From Serratia marcescens (GTDB lineage: Bacteria > Pseudomonadota > Gammaproteobacteria > Enterobacterales > Enterobacteriaceae), in assembly GCF_029846115.1 (NCBI RefSeq), contig NZ_JARVZZ010000001.1:3596001-3660000 (forward strand): a stretch of DNA of 64,000 nucleotides, given 5' to 3'. Below are positions 49,270 to 58,183 of the stretch, piece by piece. The notes beneath the pieces were generated by a model. That model had not been told where the DNA came from, made no database searches, and saw nothing but the letters and a program-made list of their open reading frames with translations. Position numbers and translations under genes: made by a program. Position 1 is the first letter of the stretch. Every line of letters starts with the position of its first letter.

Positions 49270-49285
49270 TAGTCTCCCGCCCCTC

Positions 49286-49312
49286 ACCCCGGCCTTCGCG
49301 CCGGGGTTTTCC
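49286..49312 (+). terminator. Intrinsic terminator of gloA
   Basis: The stem ACCCCGGC/GCCGGGGT has a six-base loop and is followed by TTTCCC. Confidence 0.75.
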
Positions 49313-49456
49313 CTCGATAGCACTCCGATTGACCATTCTTGCGCAAAATCGCGCGGCAACGCGGGGTTCCGTGACGTTAGGCTTGCTCGCAGCGGGTGAT
49401 TCGCGTAAAACTGTCAGCCGCAAATCTTGCCACTCACAACCCATTCACTGGACGAT

Positions 49457-51391
49457 ATGTTTCAAGATAACCCGCTGCTGGCGCAGCTTAAACAGCAACT
49501 TCACTCTCAGACCCCGCGCGTTGAAGGCGTCGTGAAAGGGACTGAGAAAGGCTTTGGCTTTCTTGAAGTAGACGGTCAAAAAAGTTACTTCATTCCGCCG
49601 CCGTACATGAAGAAAGTCATGCACGGGGATCGCATTATCGCCACCCTTCACACCGAGAAAGAGCGCGAAATCGCCGAGCCGGAAACCCTGGTCGAGCCGT
49701 TTCTGTCGCGCTTTGTCGGCCGCGTGCAAAAGCGCGACGACCGTCTGTCCATCGTGCCCGATCATCCGTTGCTGAAAGATGCGATTCCGTGCCGCCCGGT
49801 GCGTGAATTGACCCACAACTTCCAGGCCGGTGACTGGGCGGTGGCGGAAATGCGCCGTCATCCGCTGAAAGGCGATCGCGGCTTCAACGCCGATCTGACT
49901 CACTTTATCACTGAAGGTGAAGACCATTTCGCCCCGTGGTGGGTGACGCTCGCACGTCACAACCTGGAGAAAGAGGCGCCGGAGATGCAGGCTCTCAGCG
50001 AGCCGGCCGCTGGGCTGGTGCGTGAAGACCTGACCGCGCTCGAATTCGTCACCATCGACAGCGCCAGCACCGAAGACATGGACGATGCGCTGTATGTGAC
50101 CGACAACGGTGACGGTTCGCTGCAGTTGACTATCGCCATCGCCGATCCGACCGCCTACGTCGAGCAAGGCAGCAAGCTGGACGATATCGCCCGCGTGCGC
50201 GCCTTCACTAACTACCTGCCGGGCTTCAACATCCCGATGCTGCCGCGCGATCTGTCGGACAACCTGTGCTCGCTGCGCCCTAACGAGCGCCGACAGGTGC
50301 TGGCTTGCCGCGTAACCATCGCCGCCGACGGCGCGCTGGGCGACGATATTCAGTTCTTCGCCGCCGAGATCGAATCCAAAGCCAAGCTGGTGTACGACGA
50401 AGTCTCCGACTGGCTGGAAGGCATTGCCGGCTGGCAGCCGCCGAGCGATGCCATCGCGCAACAAATCACCCTGCTGAAACGCGTTTGCGACGCGCGCAAC
50501 GCCTGGCGCCATCAGCATGCGCTGGTGTTCAAAGATCGCCCGGACTACCGCTTCGTGCTGGGTGAAAAAGGCGACGTGCTGGAGATTGTTACCGAGCAGC
50601 GCCGCAGCGCCAACCGCATCGTTGAAGAGTGCATGATCGCCGCCAACGTCTGCGCCGCCATCGTGCTGCGCGATCGCCTGGGCTTCGGCGTGTACAACGT
50701 GCACACCGGTTTCGATCCTGCGCTGGTCGAGCAAGCGGTCACCGTATTGCAGGCCAACGGCGTGGAAGCCGAAGCCGACAAGTTGCTGACCCTCGACGGT
50801 TTCTGCGAACTGCGCCGCCACTTGGACGCGCAGCCGACCCAGTTCCTCGACAGCCGCATCCGCCGCTTCCAGACCTTCGCGGAGATCAGCACTACGCCGG
50901 GGCCACACTTCGGTCTGGGGCTGGAGGCTTACGCCACCTGGACATCGCCGATCCGTAAATACGGCGATATGGTCAACCATCGTCTGCTGAAGGCGATCAT
51001 CAACCAGCAGCCGGCAGAAAAACCGCAGGATGACGTCACGGTGCAGCTGGCGGAACGCCGCCGCCTGAACCGCATGGCGGAACGCGACGTCGGCGACTGG
51101 CTGTACGCCCGTTTCCTGCAGGACAAGGCAGGTACTGACACCCGCTTCAACGCCGAGATCATCGACGTGACCCGCGGCGGCCTGCGCGTGCGCCTGCTGG
51201 ACAACGGTGCGGTCGCCTTCATCCCGGCACCGTTTATTCACGCGGTGCGCGACGAGATGCAGTGCAGCCAGGAAACCGGCACCGTGCAGATCAAGGGTGA
51301 AGTGGTTTACCGCCAGAGCGACACCTTGCAGGTCACCATCGCCGAAGTGCGCATGGAAACCCGCAGCGTGATCGCCCGTCCGGCGGCCTGA
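49457..51391 (+). CDS. rnb: Exoribonuclease II
   Basis: A 644-residue 3'-5' exoribonuclease, same length as E. coli RNase II. Domains: two cold-shock domains, the RNB catalytic domain with the conserved aspartates in [16 protein letters not shown], and an S1 domain at the C-terminus. The start at 49457 ([10 protein letters not shown]) matches E. coli; a frame open ten codons further up lacks support. It degrades single-stranded mRNA and stops at stable stems. Confidence 0.96.
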   Translation: MFQDNPLLAQLKQQLHSQTPRVEGVVKGTEKGFGFLEVDGQKSYFIPPPYMKKVMHGDRIIATLHTEKEREIAEPETLVEPFLSRFVGRVQKRDDRLSIVPDHPLLKDAIPCRPVRELTHNFQAGDWAVAEMRRHPLKGDRGFNADLTHFITEGEDHFAPWWVTLARHNLEKEAPEMQALSEPAAGLVREDLTALEFVTIDSASTEDMDDALYVTDNGDGSLQLTIAIADPTAYVEQGSKLDDIARVRAFTNYLPGFNIPMLPRDLSDNLCSLRPNERRQVLACRVTIAADGALGDDIQFFAAEIESKAKLVYDEVSDWLEGIAGWQPPSDAIAQQITLLKRVCDARNAWRHQHALVFKDRPDYRFVLGEKGDVLEIVTEQRRSANRIVEECMIAANVCAAIVLRDRLGFGVYNVHTGFDPALVEQAVTVLQANGVEAEADKLLTLDGFCELRRHLDAQPTQFLDSRIRRFQTFAEISTTPGPHFGLGLEAYATWTSPIRKYGDMVNHRLLKAIINQQPAEKPQDDVTVQLAERRRLNRMAERDVGDWLYARFLQDKAGTDTRFNAEIIDVTRGGLRVRLLDNGAVAFIPAPFIHAVRDEMQCSQETGTVQIKGEVVYRQSDTLQVTIAEVRMETRSVIARPAA

Positions 51392-51419
51392 ACGCCAGCC
51401 TGAAACGGCAGCAACGCAA

Positions 51420-51449
51420 AACGCCGACGGTGAAAACCGCCGGCGTTTT
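51420..51449. terminator. Intrinsic terminator of rnb
   Basis: AACGCCG-CGG/CCG-CGGCGTT is followed by eight T residues on the plus strand; a short T run on the minus side may also serve the convergent transporter gene. Confidence 0.85.
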
Positions 51450-51456
51450 TTTTCGG

Positions 51457-52767
51457 CTAGCGCAGCGGCTCGCCGCCGGTTTCACGCAGCAAGGGCAGCA
51501 CCGCCAATGAAGCCAGCGTCGCCAGCATCAGATAGACGGCGGGCGCCAGCAGCGAGCCGCTCAGCGCGATCGACTGGGAGGCAATGTACTGGGCGAAGCC
51601 GCCGAAGATCGCCACCCCCAGGCTGTAGACCAAGGCAAACCCCAGCGCGCGAATGCGCTGCGGGAACAGCTCCGAAATCATCAGCATGGTCGGTACCGAC
51701 CCGAGCGTGGTCAACCCGACCAGCACCGCGACAATCAGCAGCAGCACCGCCGGGTGCGGCATCGCGCTCAGCCACCAAAATGCCGGCAGGGCCACAATCA
51801 GAATCGCAATCCGCGAACCACGGATCAGCGGCAAACGGCCGTAACGATCGCACCAGTGCCCGACCAGCAGACTGCCGACGAAGGTGACGAGCCCCGCCAG
51901 CAGCATTGCGGCATAGCCGTAGGCCTGCACCATCCCCAAGTATTTCACCGCGTAGGTGCCGAGATAATACATCGAGATGTAAGTGGCGACGGTGGCGCCG
52001 ATGGTCAACATCACGCCGAGCACAACCGCCCGCGAGTGCTTACGCAACTGCACAGGCGGCTCGTGAGCCCGCGACACCGATGGCCGATCGCTTTCCAACC
52101 CGAGACGTAGCCAGCAACCGAGCGGCGCCAGCGCCACGCCGATAAAGAAAGGAATCCGCCATCCCCACTCGGCCATGGCGTTCGGCTCGCCGGAAAGCAC
52201 CGGCAAAGCCGCGCTGAGCGCCAGCGCGGTCACGCCGCCAACCACGGTGGCGATGCCCTGCGTCGCCAGCGACCAGCTGGAATAGAAGCCGCGCCGGTTG
52301 GGCGGCGCCGACTCCACCAGCAACGACATCGATGCCCCCACCTCGCCGCCCGCCGCCACGCCCTGGATCAGGCGCGCCGCCACCAGCGTGACGGTTCCCC
52401 AATAGCCGGCGCTGGCGTAGGTCGGCGCAAAGCCGATCATCGCCGTGCCCAGGCTCATCAAGGAAATCGTCAGGATCATCGCCGGCTTGCGGCCATGGCG
52501 ATCGGCATAGGCGCCAATCAGAATGCCGCCCAGCGGCCGCATGAAGAAGCTGACGCCGAACGTGGCAAACGCCAACAGCAACGCCAGATGCGGATCGCTG
52601 GACGGCGGAAAGAACAATACGCTGATGTAAATAACGAAGAAGTTATAAATACCGAAATCGAAAAACTCCAGCGCATTGCCGAAGGAGGCGGCGAATATAA
52701 CCTTTTTGCCACCGGCTCTCGGGGCCGATATTATTTCCGCCTGAGTTTCAGCCGTATTTTCACTCAT
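51457..52767 (-). CDS. Metabolite:H+ symporter (MHS family, MFS)
   Basis: An inner-membrane transporter of about 436 residues with 12 hydrophobic segments and MHS family marks: ALEFFDFGIYNFF in the first helix, GAYADRHGRKPAM in the first loop, and RLIQGVAAGGEVGAS. MHS members import organic acids and osmolytes with protons. It starts 29 bases after the amidohydrolase gene on the same strand, so the pair is probably an operon that takes up and cleaves an acylated compound. Two adjacent ATGs are possible; GGAAGG fits 52767 better. Confidence 0.88.
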   Translation of the reverse strand: MSENTAETQAEIISAPRAGGKKVIFAASFGNALEFFDFGIYNFFVIYISVLFFPPSSDPHLALLLAFATFGVSFFMRPLGGILIGAYADRHGRKPAMILTISLMSLGTAMIGFAPTYASAGYWGTVTLVAARLIQGVAAGGEVGASMSLLVESAPPNRRGFYSSWSLATQGIATVVGGVTALALSAALPVLSGEPNAMAEWGWRIPFFIGVALAPLGCWLRLGLESDRPSVSRAHEPPVQLRKHSRAVVLGVMLTIGATVATYISMYYLGTYAVKYLGMVQAYGYAAMLLAGLVTFVGSLLVGHWCDRYGRLPLIRGSRIAILIVALPAFWWLSAMPHPAVLLLIVAVLVGLTTLGSVPTMLMISELFPQRIRALGFALVYSLGVAIFGGFAQYIASQSIALSGSLLAPAVYLMLATLASLAVLPLLRETGGEPLR

Positions 52768-52796
52768 CATTACCTTCCCTGTTATTATTTTCGAGT

Positions 52797-53960
52797 TTAT
52801 TTCAAATACGCTTCCGCCAACGTTCCCCAATACTGGCTGCCGGTCGCCAGGCAGCCGTCGTTAAAGTCATATCCCGGGTTATGCACCATGCAGCTGCCTT
52901 CGCCATCGCCGTTGCCGATGATCAGGTAGCCGCCCTGCGGATGCGCATCGAGCATGAAGGCGAAATCTTCACTGCCCATCAGCGGCCGGGCGCCGTAGTG
53001 CGCGCGCGCGGCGCCGAACTGCTGTTCCGCCACGCAGTGGGCGAAACGGGTCATCGCTTCGTCGTTGACCAGCACCGGCGTGCCGTTAACGTGTTCCACC
53101 ACCGCGTGCGCACCGAAGCTTGCCGCCTGTGCCTCGATCAGCGCCGGAATGCGCGCCAGCAAAGTGGCGCGCGCCTGGCGATCCAGCGAGCGCACGCTGA
53201 GCTTCATCTCCGCGCTGTCCGGGATCACGTTGGCCGCCTCACCGGCCTTGATGCTACCGACGGTGATCACCGCCGCCTCCAGCGGATCGATATTGCGCGA
53301 AACGATGCTCTGCAGCGCGACGGTGATATGCGAAGCCACCAGCACCGGATCGACCGTCAGCTGCGGGATGGCACCGTGGCCGCCGCGCCCCTGCACCCGG
53401 ACGTTGAACTGATCCATCGAGGCCATAAACGGGCCGTGCTGGAAGAAGAACTCGCCGAGCGGCATCCCCGGCATGTTGTGCATGGCAAAGATGGCGTCGC
53501 AGGGGAAGCGCTCGAACAGCCCCTGTTCCACCATGCGCGCACCGCCGTTCAGCATCTCTTCCGCCGGTTGGAAAATCAGGTGCAGCGTGCCGTTGAAGTT
53601 GCGCGTTTGCGCCAGGTAACGGGCGGCACCGAGCAACATGGTGGTGTGACCATCATGGCCGCAGGCGTGCATGCGGTTGGCCACGCTGCTGCTCCAGGGC
53701 TTGCCGTTGTTCTCCTCGATCGGCAAGGCGTCCATATCGGCGCGCAGTCCGAGGCGTTTAACGCCGTCACCCACCCGCAGCGTGCCCACCACGCCGGTTC
53801 CCGCCAATCCGCGGTGCACCTCATAGCCCCACGAACTCAGATAATCCGCCACCAGATCGCTTGTGCGAAACTCTTCGAAACCCAATTCAGGGTGTTGATG
53901 AATATCGTGCCGAATGGCCGTAAGCTGCGGTAAATACCCTTCGATGATTTTATTTATCAT
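52797..53960 (-). CDS. M20 family amidohydrolase (hippurate hydrolase-like)
   Basis: A 387-residue cytoplasmic metallopeptidase-family amidohydrolase that removes acyl groups from amino acids. Metal ligands: C100 and H102 (HACGHDGHTTML), E134/E135 (QPAEEML), H161 (FAMHNMPG), and the late histidine in CMVHNPGYDFND. The HxH-like N-terminus RHDIHQHPELGFEE is typical of the hippuricase/IAA-amino-acid hydrolase group. AGGAA precedes the start. The following MHS gene probably imports the substrate, whose identity is unknown. Confidence 0.9.
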   Translation of the reverse strand: MINKIIEGYLPQLTAIRHDIHQHPELGFEEFRTSDLVADYLSSWGYEVHRGLAGTGVVGTLRVGDGVKRLGLRADMDALPIEENNGKPWSSSVANRMHACGHDGHTTMLLGAARYLAQTRNFNGTLHLIFQPAEEMLNGGARMVEQGLFERFPCDAIFAMHNMPGMPLGEFFFQHGPFMASMDQFNVRVQGRGGHGAIPQLTVDPVLVASHITVALQSIVSRNIDPLEAAVITVGSIKAGEAANVIPDSAEMKLSVRSLDRQARATLLARIPALIEAQAASFGAHAVVEHVNGTPVLVNDEAMTRFAHCVAEQQFGAARAHYGARPLMGSEDFAFMLDAHPQGGYLIIGNGDGEGSCMVHNPGYDFNDGCLATGSQYWGTLAEAYLK

Positions 53961-54345
53961 AATTAAATTCCTTTCGTAGATTTATTATTTATTTGATGAA
54001 TGATTAAACCTGCGGGTGAAAATAAAGGTATAACACGGCATGGATGATTTTATTTCGGCACGCCTCGACAGATAAAATAATAATCCGCCAGACACCGTAC
54101 CCAGATAAAAAACGACGATGATTCGCTGTACGCAGCGTGAAAATGCAGAATGAATAACTGCCGGGGATTGCGTGGGCGACAGCCTGCGCCAACGCGGTTT
54201 CATCACGTTGTTTTTACACTAAAACCCCACCTGCTTCACATTTCTCATCCGACCTGCCGCGGTTCGGCGGCAAAACTTCTACTGTTAAAACGTCATTCCT
54301 AATAACAACGTCGATTTTTACCTCTGTACGCCAAGGAGTTGTTTC
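53961..54345. other. Divergent region between the amidohydrolase gene and cstA
   Basis: About 385 bases with no supported gene; it must hold both promoters. Short overlapping minus-strand frames (63-73 codons) have no ribosome site and no family features. I saw no clear CRP site for cstA. Confidence 0.55.
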
Positions 54346-56412
54346 ATGAAAAACATCAGGTCAGGACTTATCTGGCTGCTGGTGGCGTTGGTCGGCGCCT
54401 TCGCCTTCGCCATGCTGGCGCTCAGCCGCGGCGAACACGTCAACGCCGTCTGGCTGGTGGTCGCCGCCGTCGCCTGCTACAGCATCGCCTACCGCTTCTA
54501 CAGCCGGTTCATTGCCGACAAGGTCTTTGAACTGGACGACCGCCGTCTGACCCCGGCAGAACGCCACAACGACGGCCTGGACTACGTGCCCACCAACAAA
54601 TGGGTGCTGTTCGGCCACCACTTCGCCGCCATCGCCGGCGCCGGGCCGCTGGTGGGGCCGATTCTGGCCGCGCAGATGGGCTTCCTGCCGGGGACCATCT
54701 GGATCCTGGTCGGCGTCATGCTGGCCGGCGCGGTGCAGGATTTCCTGGTGCTGTTCATCTCCACGCGCCGCGACGGGCGTTCGCTGGGGGAAATGGCCAA
54801 GCAAGAACTGGGCGCATTCGCCGGGGTAATCACCATGCTTGGCGCGCTGGGGGTGATGATCATCATTCTGTCGGCGCTGGCGCTGGTGGTGGTAAAAGCC
54901 TTGGCCGACAGCCCGTGGGGACTGTTCACCATCGCCGCCACCATCCCGATCGCCCTGTTCATGGGCATCTACATGCGCTTTATCCGGCCGGGCAAGATCG
55001 CTGAAATTTCGGTGATTGGCTTCGTGCTGATGCTGCTGGCGATCATTTACGGCGGCAACGTGGCGCAAGATCCCTACTGGGGGCCGTTCTTCACGTTGCA
55101 CGGCACCACCCTGACCTGGGTGCTGGTGATATACGGCTTCGTCGCTTCGGTGCTGCCGGTGTGGCTGCTGCTGGCGCCGCGCGACTACCTTTCCACCTTT
55201 ATGAAAATCGGCGTCATCATCGGCCTGGCCATCGGCATCGTCTTCGCCATGCCGGAGATGAAAATGCCGGCGGTCTCGCGCTTCATCGACGGCAGCGGCC
55301 CGGTGTTCGCTGGCGCCCTGTTCCCGTTCCTGTTCATCACCATCGCCTGCGGCGCCATTTCCGGCTTCCACGCGCTGGTCTCCAGCGGCACCACGCCCAA
55401 GCTGGTGGAACGTGAAAGCCACATTCGCTTTATCGGTTACGGCGCCATGCTGATGGAGTCTTTCGTCGCCATCATGGCGTTGATCTGCGCCTCGGTGTTG
55501 GATCCGGGCGTTTACTTCGCCATGAACTCCCCGGCGGCGCTGATCGGCACCACGGTGGAAAATGCTTCGCAGGTCATCAATAGTTGGGGCTTTATCGTCA
55601 CGCCGGAAACGCTGGCGCTGATAGCCAAAGAGGTAGGTGAGAACTCCATCCTGTCGCGCGCCGGCGGCGCCCCGACATTCGCCGTGGGCATGGCGCACAT
55701 CATCAGCGAGGTCTTCAACAGCCGGGCGATGATGGCCTTCTGGTACCACTTCGCCATTCTGTTCGAAGCGCTGTTCATCCTGACCGCCGTCGACGCCGGC
55801 ACCCGCGCCTGCCGCTTTATGGTGCAGGATCTGGTGGGCGTGGCGGTGCCGCAGCTGGCCAACAACCGTTCGTGGTTCGGCAATCTGGCGGGTACCACGG
55901 TGGCCGTGGCCGGCTGGGGCTTCTTCGTGTATCAGGGCGTGGTCGATCCGCTCGGCGGCATCAATACCCTGTGGCCGCTGTTCGGCATCGGCAACCAGAT
56001 GCTGGCGTCGATGGCGCTGATCCTCGGCACCGTGGTGCTGTTCAAGATGAAAAAACAGCGTTACGCCTGGGTTACGATCCTGCCGACCGCCTGGCTGTTC
56101 GTGACTTCCATGACCGCCGGCTGGCAGAAAATCTTCCACGAGAAACCGAGCATCGGCTTCCTGGCGCAGGCGAAGAAATTCTCCACCGGCATCGAGCAAG
56201 GCACGATCATTGCGCCGGCCAAGTCGCTGAAAGACATGGAAACCATCGTGTTCAGCAACCAAATCAACGCCGCGCTGTGCGGGTTCTTTATGCTGGTGGC
56301 GGTAACCATGCTGATCGCCGCCTTCTTCGCGATCCGTCGGGCGCTGCGTGCCGAACACCCAACGGCGCATGAGGTCAGCGCCGCGCTTAGGGAAGAAACC
56401 GGCCGCAGCTAG
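54346..56412 (+). CDS. cstA: Carbon starvation protein A (pyruvate/peptide transporter)
   Basis: A 688-residue inner-membrane protein with about 16-18 helices. It shows the CstA family core DGLDYVPTNKWVLFGHHFAAI, the stretch AGAGPLVGPILAAQMG, the SGTTPK motif and NSWGFIVTPETL. It resembles E. coli CstA more than BtsT at the N- and C-termini (both pyruvate importers). AAGGAG lies seven bases before the ATG. Confidence 0.93.
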   Translation: MKNIRSGLIWLLVALVGAFAFAMLALSRGEHVNAVWLVVAAVACYSIAYRFYSRFIADKVFELDDRRLTPAERHNDGLDYVPTNKWVLFGHHFAAIAGAGPLVGPILAAQMGFLPGTIWILVGVMLAGAVQDFLVLFISTRRDGRSLGEMAKQELGAFAGVITMLGALGVMIIILSALALVVVKALADSPWGLFTIAATIPIALFMGIYMRFIRPGKIAEISVIGFVLMLLAIIYGGNVAQDPYWGPFFTLHGTTLTWVLVIYGFVASVLPVWLLLAPRDYLSTFMKIGVIIGLAIGIVFAMPEMKMPAVSRFIDGSGPVFAGALFPFLFITIACGAISGFHALVSSGTTPKLVERESHIRFIGYGAMLMESFVAIMALICASVLDPGVYFAMNSPAALIGTTVENASQVINSWGFIVTPETLALIAKEVGENSILSRAGGAPTFAVGMAHIISEVFNSRAMMAFWYHFAILFEALFILTAVDAGTRACRFMVQDLVGVAVPQLANNRSWFGNLAGTTVAVAGWGFFVYQGVVDPLGGINTLWPLFGIGNQMLASMALILGTVVLFKMKKQRYAWVTILPTAWLFVTSMTAGWQKIFHEKPSIGFLAQAKKFSTGIEQGTIIAPAKSLKDMETIVFSNQINAALCGFFMLVAVTMLIAAFFAIRRALRAEHPTAHEVSAALREETGRS

Positions 56413-56429
56413 CGTTTCGATCATCCAGC

Positions 56430-56452
56430 AAGGGCGCCGCGGCGCCCTTTTT
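56430..56452. terminator. Bidirectional terminator between cstA and fsa
   Basis: The perfect palindrome AAGGGCGCCGCGGCGCCCTT (56430-56449) is followed by TTT on the plus strand. Confidence 0.7.
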
Positions 56453-56464
56453 ACTGGCCAGGCT

Positions 56465-57130
56465 TTAACCCAGCAGCGTGGAGCCGAAAGCCCCCTGCCA
56501 ATCCTGCTCGAACTTCTCGACCGCAGCCTGCACCGCCGGCGCGCCAAGGAACTGCTCCGCCACATCCACCGGCAGCGTGATGGCCTGGCAGCCCGCCAGC
56601 AGGCATTCCAGCGCCTGACGCGGCGTTTTGAAGCTGGCGGCCAGCACCTGCGCCGACGGCGCATGCAGGCTCAGCAACTGCTGCAGCTCGTGCACCATTT
56701 CGATACCGTCGCCGCCCTGCGCGTCTACCCGATTAACGTAAGGCGCCACATATTCCGCCCCGGCCAAGGCCGCCAGCAGCCCCTGCCCGGCGCCGTATAC
56801 CGCCGTGCCCAGCGTCGGGATGGACATCGTTTTAAGCTTCTTGATCGCCGCCAGCCCTTCGGCGGTCGCCGGGATCTTGACCACCAGCCCCGGTACGCGC
56901 TGGCTGAGCAGCGCCGCCTCCGCCACCATGCGCTCGGCATCGGTCGCCATCACCTGCGCGAACAGCTTGCCGGTGCCGCCGAGGGCGTCACGCAGCGCGG
57001 GCAGCACTTCCCAGATCGGCTTGCCTTCTTTCGCCACGATGCTCGGGTTGGTGGTGACGCCGTGCAGCGGCAGAATGCGCGCCAAGCGTTTTACCGCAGT
57101 CACATCGGCGGTATCGAGATAAAGCTCCAT
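56465..57130 (-). CDS. fsa: Fructose-6-phosphate aldolase
   Basis: A 221-residue transaldolase-like class I aldolase that splits fructose 6-phosphate to dihydroxyacetone and glyceraldehyde 3-phosphate. The Schiff-base lysine is K85 ([11 protein letters not shown]). The ATG at 57130 follows AGGAG by six bases and gives the E. coli FsaA start. It is divergent from the glycyl-radical activase gene, as in the E. coli fsaA-ybiY neighbourhood. Confidence 0.94.
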   Translation of the reverse strand: MELYLDTADVTAVKRLARILPLHGVTTNPSIVAKEGKPIWEVLPALRDALGGTGKLFAQVMATDAERMVAEAALLSQRVPGLVVKIPATAEGLAAIKKLKTMSIPTLGTAVYGAGQGLLAALAGAEYVAPYVNRVDAQGGDGIEMVHELQQLLSLHAPSAQVLAASFKTPRQALECLLAGCQAITLPVDVAEQFLGAPAVQAAVEKFEQDWQGAFGSTLLG

Positions 57131-57203
57131 CACGGACTCCTGTGTCATGTTGTGTGGGCGGATTCAAACTCTGATCATCATAGGGCAAAAACCCCGCTAA
57201 CTT

Positions 57204-57217
57204 TTGATCAAAATCAA
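57204..57217 (+). promoter_or_regulatory. FNR box
   Basis: TTGATCAAAATCAA is a perfect match to the FNR consensus TTGAT-N4-ATCAA. It lies about 63 bases before the ybiY start and 73 before the fsa start, a position able to activate the oxygen-sensitive glycyl-radical system. Confidence 0.78.
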
Positions 57218-57279
57218 TTCAACTTTCATTCGAAACATCTTTAATGGCGAAAGATTCAGCAACGTCAAACGGGTGACTA

Positions 57280-58179
57280 ATGTACTTCAATCTGCAGCGC
57301 TACTCGACCCATGATGGCCCCGGCATCCGCAGCGTGGTCTTTCTAAAAGGGTGCCCGCTGAGCTGCCGCTGGTGTCAGAACCCGGAAAGCCGCTCGCGCC
57401 ACGCAGATCTGCTGTTTGACGAGCGCCTGTGCCTGAGCGGCTGTACGCTGTGCACCGAGCGCTGCCCGCAAGGTCTGTGGCGTGACGAGGGAGCATTGAC
57501 GCTGCGGCGCGACGTCATCAGCGCAGACGACTACGCGGCGCTGGCCGCCGCCTGCCCGACCGGCGCGCTCAGCCTGTGCGGCAGCGCGGTCAACCCCGAC
57601 GATATCATGGCCGAGGTGATGCGGGATAAGCCTTTCTACCTGCGCAGCGGCGGCGGTTTAACGCTGTCCGGCGGCGAGCCCTTTATGCAGCCGGAAGTCG
57701 CGGCGGAGCTGCTGCGGCGCGGCCGGGAAGCCGGCATCCACACCGCCGTCGAATCCTGTCTGCACGTTCCCTGGCGCTACATCGCCCCTTCGTTGCCCTG
57801 GCTGGATCTGCTGTTGGCCGATCTCAAACACACCGATGAAGCGCGTTTCAAAACCTGGACCGGCGGCTCCGCCCGCCGGGTGATGAACAATTTCCGCCGG
57901 CTGGCGGCACACGGCGTGCCAATGACCGTGCGCGTGCCGCTGATCCCCGATTTCAACGCCGATCGCCACGCTGTCCGCGCGATTGTCGACTTCGCCGCCG
58001 ACGAGATCGGCGTATCGGAGATCCATTTTCTGCCATACCACACGCTGGGCATCAACAAGTATCACCTGCTCGGCGAGCCCTACTGCGCCGCCAGCACGCC
58101 GCTGGACGCGCCCGATCTGCTGGCCTTCGCCGAAGCGTACGCTGGCGCCAAAGGCCTGACCGCCATTTTGCGAGGATAA
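57280..58179 (+). CDS. ybiY: Glycyl-radical enzyme activating protein (YbiY/PflE type)
   Basis: A 299-residue radical-SAM enzyme that makes the glycyl radical on YbiW. The radical-SAM cluster motif is C25-C29-C32 (GCPLSCRWC). A ferredoxin-like insert gives C51, C55, C58, C62 and a later CPTG (C92), for at least one extra [4Fe-4S] cluster. SGGEP is the SAM-binding motif. The gene precedes ybiW by four bases. Confidence 0.94.
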   Translation: MYFNLQRYSTHDGPGIRSVVFLKGCPLSCRWCQNPESRSRHADLLFDERLCLSGCTLCTERCPQGLWRDEGALTLRRDVISADDYAALAAACPTGALSLCGSAVNPDDIMAEVMRDKPFYLRSGGGLTLSGGEPFMQPEVAAELLRRGREAGIHTAVESCLHVPWRYIAPSLPWLDLLLADLKHTDEARFKTWTGGSARRVMNNFRRLAAHGVPMTVRVPLIPDFNADRHAVRAIVDFAADEIGVSEIHFLPYHTLGINKYHLLGEPYCAASTPLDAPDLLAFAEAYAGAKGLTAILRG

Positions 58180-58183
58180 CGCC

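Noticed and set aside
49445..51241. A 598-codon open frame opposite rnb
   Set aside because: An antisense shadow; RNase II on the plus strand explains the stretch fully.
53985..54206. Overlapping 62-73-codon minus-strand frames upstream of cstA
   Set aside because: Two frames compete over the same bases and neither has a ribosome site or a recognisable domain.
54361..56664. A 767-codon open frame opposite cstA
   Set aside because: It is a shadow of cstA on the other strand: low-complexity, rich in His, Arg and Gln, without ribosome site or family features. GC-rich codon use keeps such antisense frames open.
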